7,344 nt of DNA, taken from contig CACXFE010000168.1 of the NCBI GenBank assembly GCA_902766855.1, positions 1-7,344 of the forward strand, read 5' to 3'. Every line of letters begins with the position of its first letter. The first letter of the stretch is position 1. Origin of the DNA: Oscillospiraceae bacterium. GTDB lineage: Bacteria > Bacillota > Clostridia > Oscillospirales > Acutalibacteraceae. The position numbers and the translations under genes are program-made. The notes under the pieces are model-generated. The model saw nothing but the letters and a program-made list of their open reading frames with translations. It searched no databases and had not been told where the DNA came from. Below are positions 6,143 through 7,344 of the stretch, in pieces.

Positions 6143-6153
6143 TTGTTTGGTTT

Positions 6154-6182
6154 TGGACACTCTGTTCGATTATGATTATACT
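6154..6182 (+). promoter_or_regulatory. Second tandem promoter toward TetR gene
   Basis: TGGACA (6154-6159) and TATACT (6177-6182) are 17 bases apart, five of six matches in each box. It lies downstream of the perfect promoter and its -10 box overlaps the opposite-strand -10 box at 6175-6180, so the two could not be used at once. Confidence 0.45.
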
Positions 6183-6203
6183 GTCCGGCAAAAGAATAAA
6201 CAA
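6175..6203 (-). promoter_or_regulatory. Promoter of the metal ATPase gene
   Basis: Reading the minus strand, TTGTTT (6198-6203) and a perfect TATAAT (6175-6180) are 17 bases apart, with a predicted start near 6168 and a leader of about 69 bases before the ATPase ATG. GGACA (6155-6159) and TGTCC (6182-6186) flank the -10 and start region as a spaced inverted repeat and are a possible regulator site. Confidence 0.6.
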
Positions 6204-6234
6204 GAAGCAATCGGGCGGATTCGTTCGTTACTGA

Positions 6235-6252
6235 ACATTTTCGGTAAAATGT
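6235..6252. promoter_or_regulatory. 18-base palindrome just upstream of second TetR gene
   Basis: ACATTTT-cggt-AAAATGT is a perfect 7-base inverted repeat ending two bases before the GGGAGG ribosome site (6255-6260). It could be a TetR-family operator or a leader hairpin next to the ribosome site; the sequence does not decide between them. Confidence 0.45.
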
Positions 6253-6265
6253 CCGGGAGGTCACC

Positions 6266-6823
6266 ATGGATCGCAGACAGCAAAAAACAAGGCAGGCGGT
6301 GTTTGACGCTTTCACCGGCCTGCTTGCCAAAAAATCCTATTCCAAAATATCGGTACAGGAGATCATCGACGCGGCCAATATCGGGCGCAGCACCTTCTAT
6401 ACGCATTTTGAAACGAAGGATGAACTTTTAAAAGCCATGTGTACCGATATTTTTACACATGTTTTTTCCGATCACCTGACGCGGGAAAATACCCATGATT
6501 TTTCATTGAACAACAAAGAAATCGCGGGGGAAATCACCCATATTCTCTATCATCTGCAAGACAACCGGGCCAGCATCAAAAGCATTCTTTCCTGCGAAAG
6601 CGGCGAGATGTTTATGAAATACTTCAAGGGTTATTTGGTGCAGCTTTTTGAAGGGGAACTGGAAAAGCACGGCTCCTCCGTTCCGAAAGAGTATATGCTC
6701 AATCATACCGTCTGTGATTTTGCCGAAACCGTGCGTTGGTGGATGAAGAATGATCGCTACTCCCCGGAAGAAATTGCCGGTTTTTTCCTTGAAACCACCC
6801 CTTTCGACCGGGCAAACGAATAA
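6266..6823 (+). CDS. TetR/AcrR-family regulator, probable controller of the metal ATPase
   Basis: A 185-residue TetR-type protein with the helix-turn-helix at about residues 28-48 (ISVQEIIDAANIGRSTFYTHF) followed by KDELL, and a C-terminal region FAETVRWWMKNDRYSPEEIAGFF (152-174) typical of the TetR-like C-terminal domain found in many Firmicute regulators. GGGAGG at 6255-6260 with a five-base spacer sets the start. It is divergent from the P1B ATPase across 166 bases with interleaved promoters, the usual layout of a repressor and its target. Metal sensing is not assured: no obvious Cys/His cluster is visible, so the ligand may not be a metal. It converges with the macrodomain gene with only 11 bases between stop codons and no visible terminator. 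Confidence 0.9.
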   Translation: MDRRQQKTRQAVFDAFTGLLAKKSYSKISVQEIIDAANIGRSTFYTHFETKDELLKAMCTDIFTHVFSDHLTRENTHDFSLNNKEIAGEITHILYHLQDNRASIKSILSCESGEMFMKYFKGYLVQLFEGELEKHGSSVPKEYMLNHTVCDFAETVRWWMKNDRYSPEEIAGFFLETTPFDRANE

Positions 6824-6834
6824 AATCAGCGTTT

Positions 6835-7344
6835 TTATGAGCAATATGATTTGAAGATTTCCCGGTAGATCGCCAAATCCTCCTCTTTAAAAACATTGAA
6901 AATCACTTTGATTTTGCTCCCCGTATGTTTTTGATAGGCCCGCACGGTTCGAACCGCGATGGCGGCGGCCTCCCTTTGTGGGAAGCCGAAAACACCCGTA
7001 GAAATACAACAAAAGGCAATGCTCTTGCAACCGTTTTCCTCCGCAAGTTTCAGGCAGGAAGTGTAGCAGGACGCCAAAAGATCGCACTGCTTTTGTGTAA
7101 CCCTCCCGCTTACGATCGGCCCGACAGTATGCAAAACATATCGGGAAGGCAGATTGAAAGCGGGTGTGATTTTTGCCTGCCCTGTCGGTTCCTCATGCCC
7201 TTGTTTTTCCATCAGATCATGGCAGAAATTGCGCAAACGAAGGCCTGCCGCGCTGTGAACACAGTTATCTTCGCAGTTGTGAAGCGGGCGGAAACAGCCG
7301 AGCATCTGTGAATTGGCGGCGTTCACGATCGCATCGCATTCCAG
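6835..7344 (-). CDS. Zinc-type macrodomain, protein ADP-ribose hydrolase (5' part outside window)
   Basis: The last 169 residues of a macrodomain protein; the frame stays open to the window edge, so the true start is beyond 7344. Seen (numbering from the edge): DAIVNAANS (4-12), the ADP-ribose binding strand; GCFRPLHNC followed by EDN (16-27), with C17, H22 and C24 matching the Cys-His-Cys zinc site of the SirTM-linked macrodomains; LPSRYVLHTVGP (65-76); and the STGVFGFP phosphate loop (115-122). Family knowledge: these enzymes remove ADP-ribose placed by SirTM on lipoylated GcvH-L and are normally its immediate neighbour. Here the candidate sirtuin is about 4.6 kb further along the same strand. 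The gene is transcribed into the window from the right, so it is probably the last gene of an operon whose other members, possibly gcvH-L and lplA2, lie outside. Confidence 0.92.
   Translation of the reverse strand: MECDAIVNAANSQMLGCFRPLHNCEDNCVHSAAGLRLRNFCHDLMEKQGHEEPTGQAKITPAFNLPSRYVLHTVGPIVSGRVTQKQCDLLASCYTSCLKLAEENGCKSIAFCCISTGVFGFPQREAAAIAVRTVRAYQKHTGSKIKVIFNVFKEEDLAIYREIFKSYCS

Noticed and set aside
7324..7326. GTG at 7326 as the macrodomain start.
   Set aside because: The frame is open to 7344 and the residues before it (LECDAI) complete the conserved DAIVNAAN strand, so the gene continues beyond the window.
1..7344. CRISPR arrays, tRNA, rRNA, insertion sequences or integrase genes.
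   Set aside because: No regularly spaced direct repeats, no RNA gene signatures and no transposase or integrase motifs were seen.

Overview
The window looks like a chromosomal segment of an anaerobic, low-to-mid GC Firmicute, most likely a clostridial (Oscillospirales/Ruminococcaceae-like) gut bacterium. The reasons are strong GGAGG-type ribosome binding sites, near-consensus TTGACA/TATAAT promoters with 17-base spacers, a palindromic GCGGC/GCCGC-rich interspersed repeat of a kind I associate with this group, and the gene families present. Species cannot be fixed from the sequence alone.

Layout: (1) Positions 1-405 hold no convincing gene. They contain a good promoter (16-44), a long multi-helix inverted repeat just after its predicted start (57-129), and a 99-base MITE-like repeat with 8-base terminal inverted repeats (241-339). 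(2) A Cof-type HAD phosphatase lies on the plus strand (406-1206) with a clean intrinsic terminator. (3) A minus-strand operon runs from an autoregulation-type promoter/operator (4067-4095): TetR regulator, carboxymuconolactone decarboxylase-cupin fusion, an internally deleted aldo/keto reductase, and a class M sirtuin (SirTM). (4) A divergent pair follows: a P1B metal-transporting ATPase without N-terminal metal-binding domain (minus) and a second TetR regulator (plus), sharing a 166-base intergenic region with interleaved promoters. (5) At the right edge is the 3' part of a zinc-type macrodomain gene (minus), running off the window.

The main biological point is that both halves of the bacterial SirTM/Zn-macrodomain ADP-ribosylation system are present. 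SirTM enzymes are known ADP-ribosyl transferases acting on a lipoylated GcvH-like carrier, and the Zn-macrodomain removes the mark. Family knowledge says they are normally side by side with gcvH-L and lplA2. Here they are about 4.6 kb apart with a metal efflux module and a TetR-controlled redox-type cassette between them, and the carrier and ligase genes are not in the window. The sirtuin is tied to a TetR/CMD-cupin/AKR cassette, suggesting (inference) control by a reactive or electrophilic small molecule. The aldo/keto reductase of that cassette has lost its catalytic middle but keeps both ends in frame.
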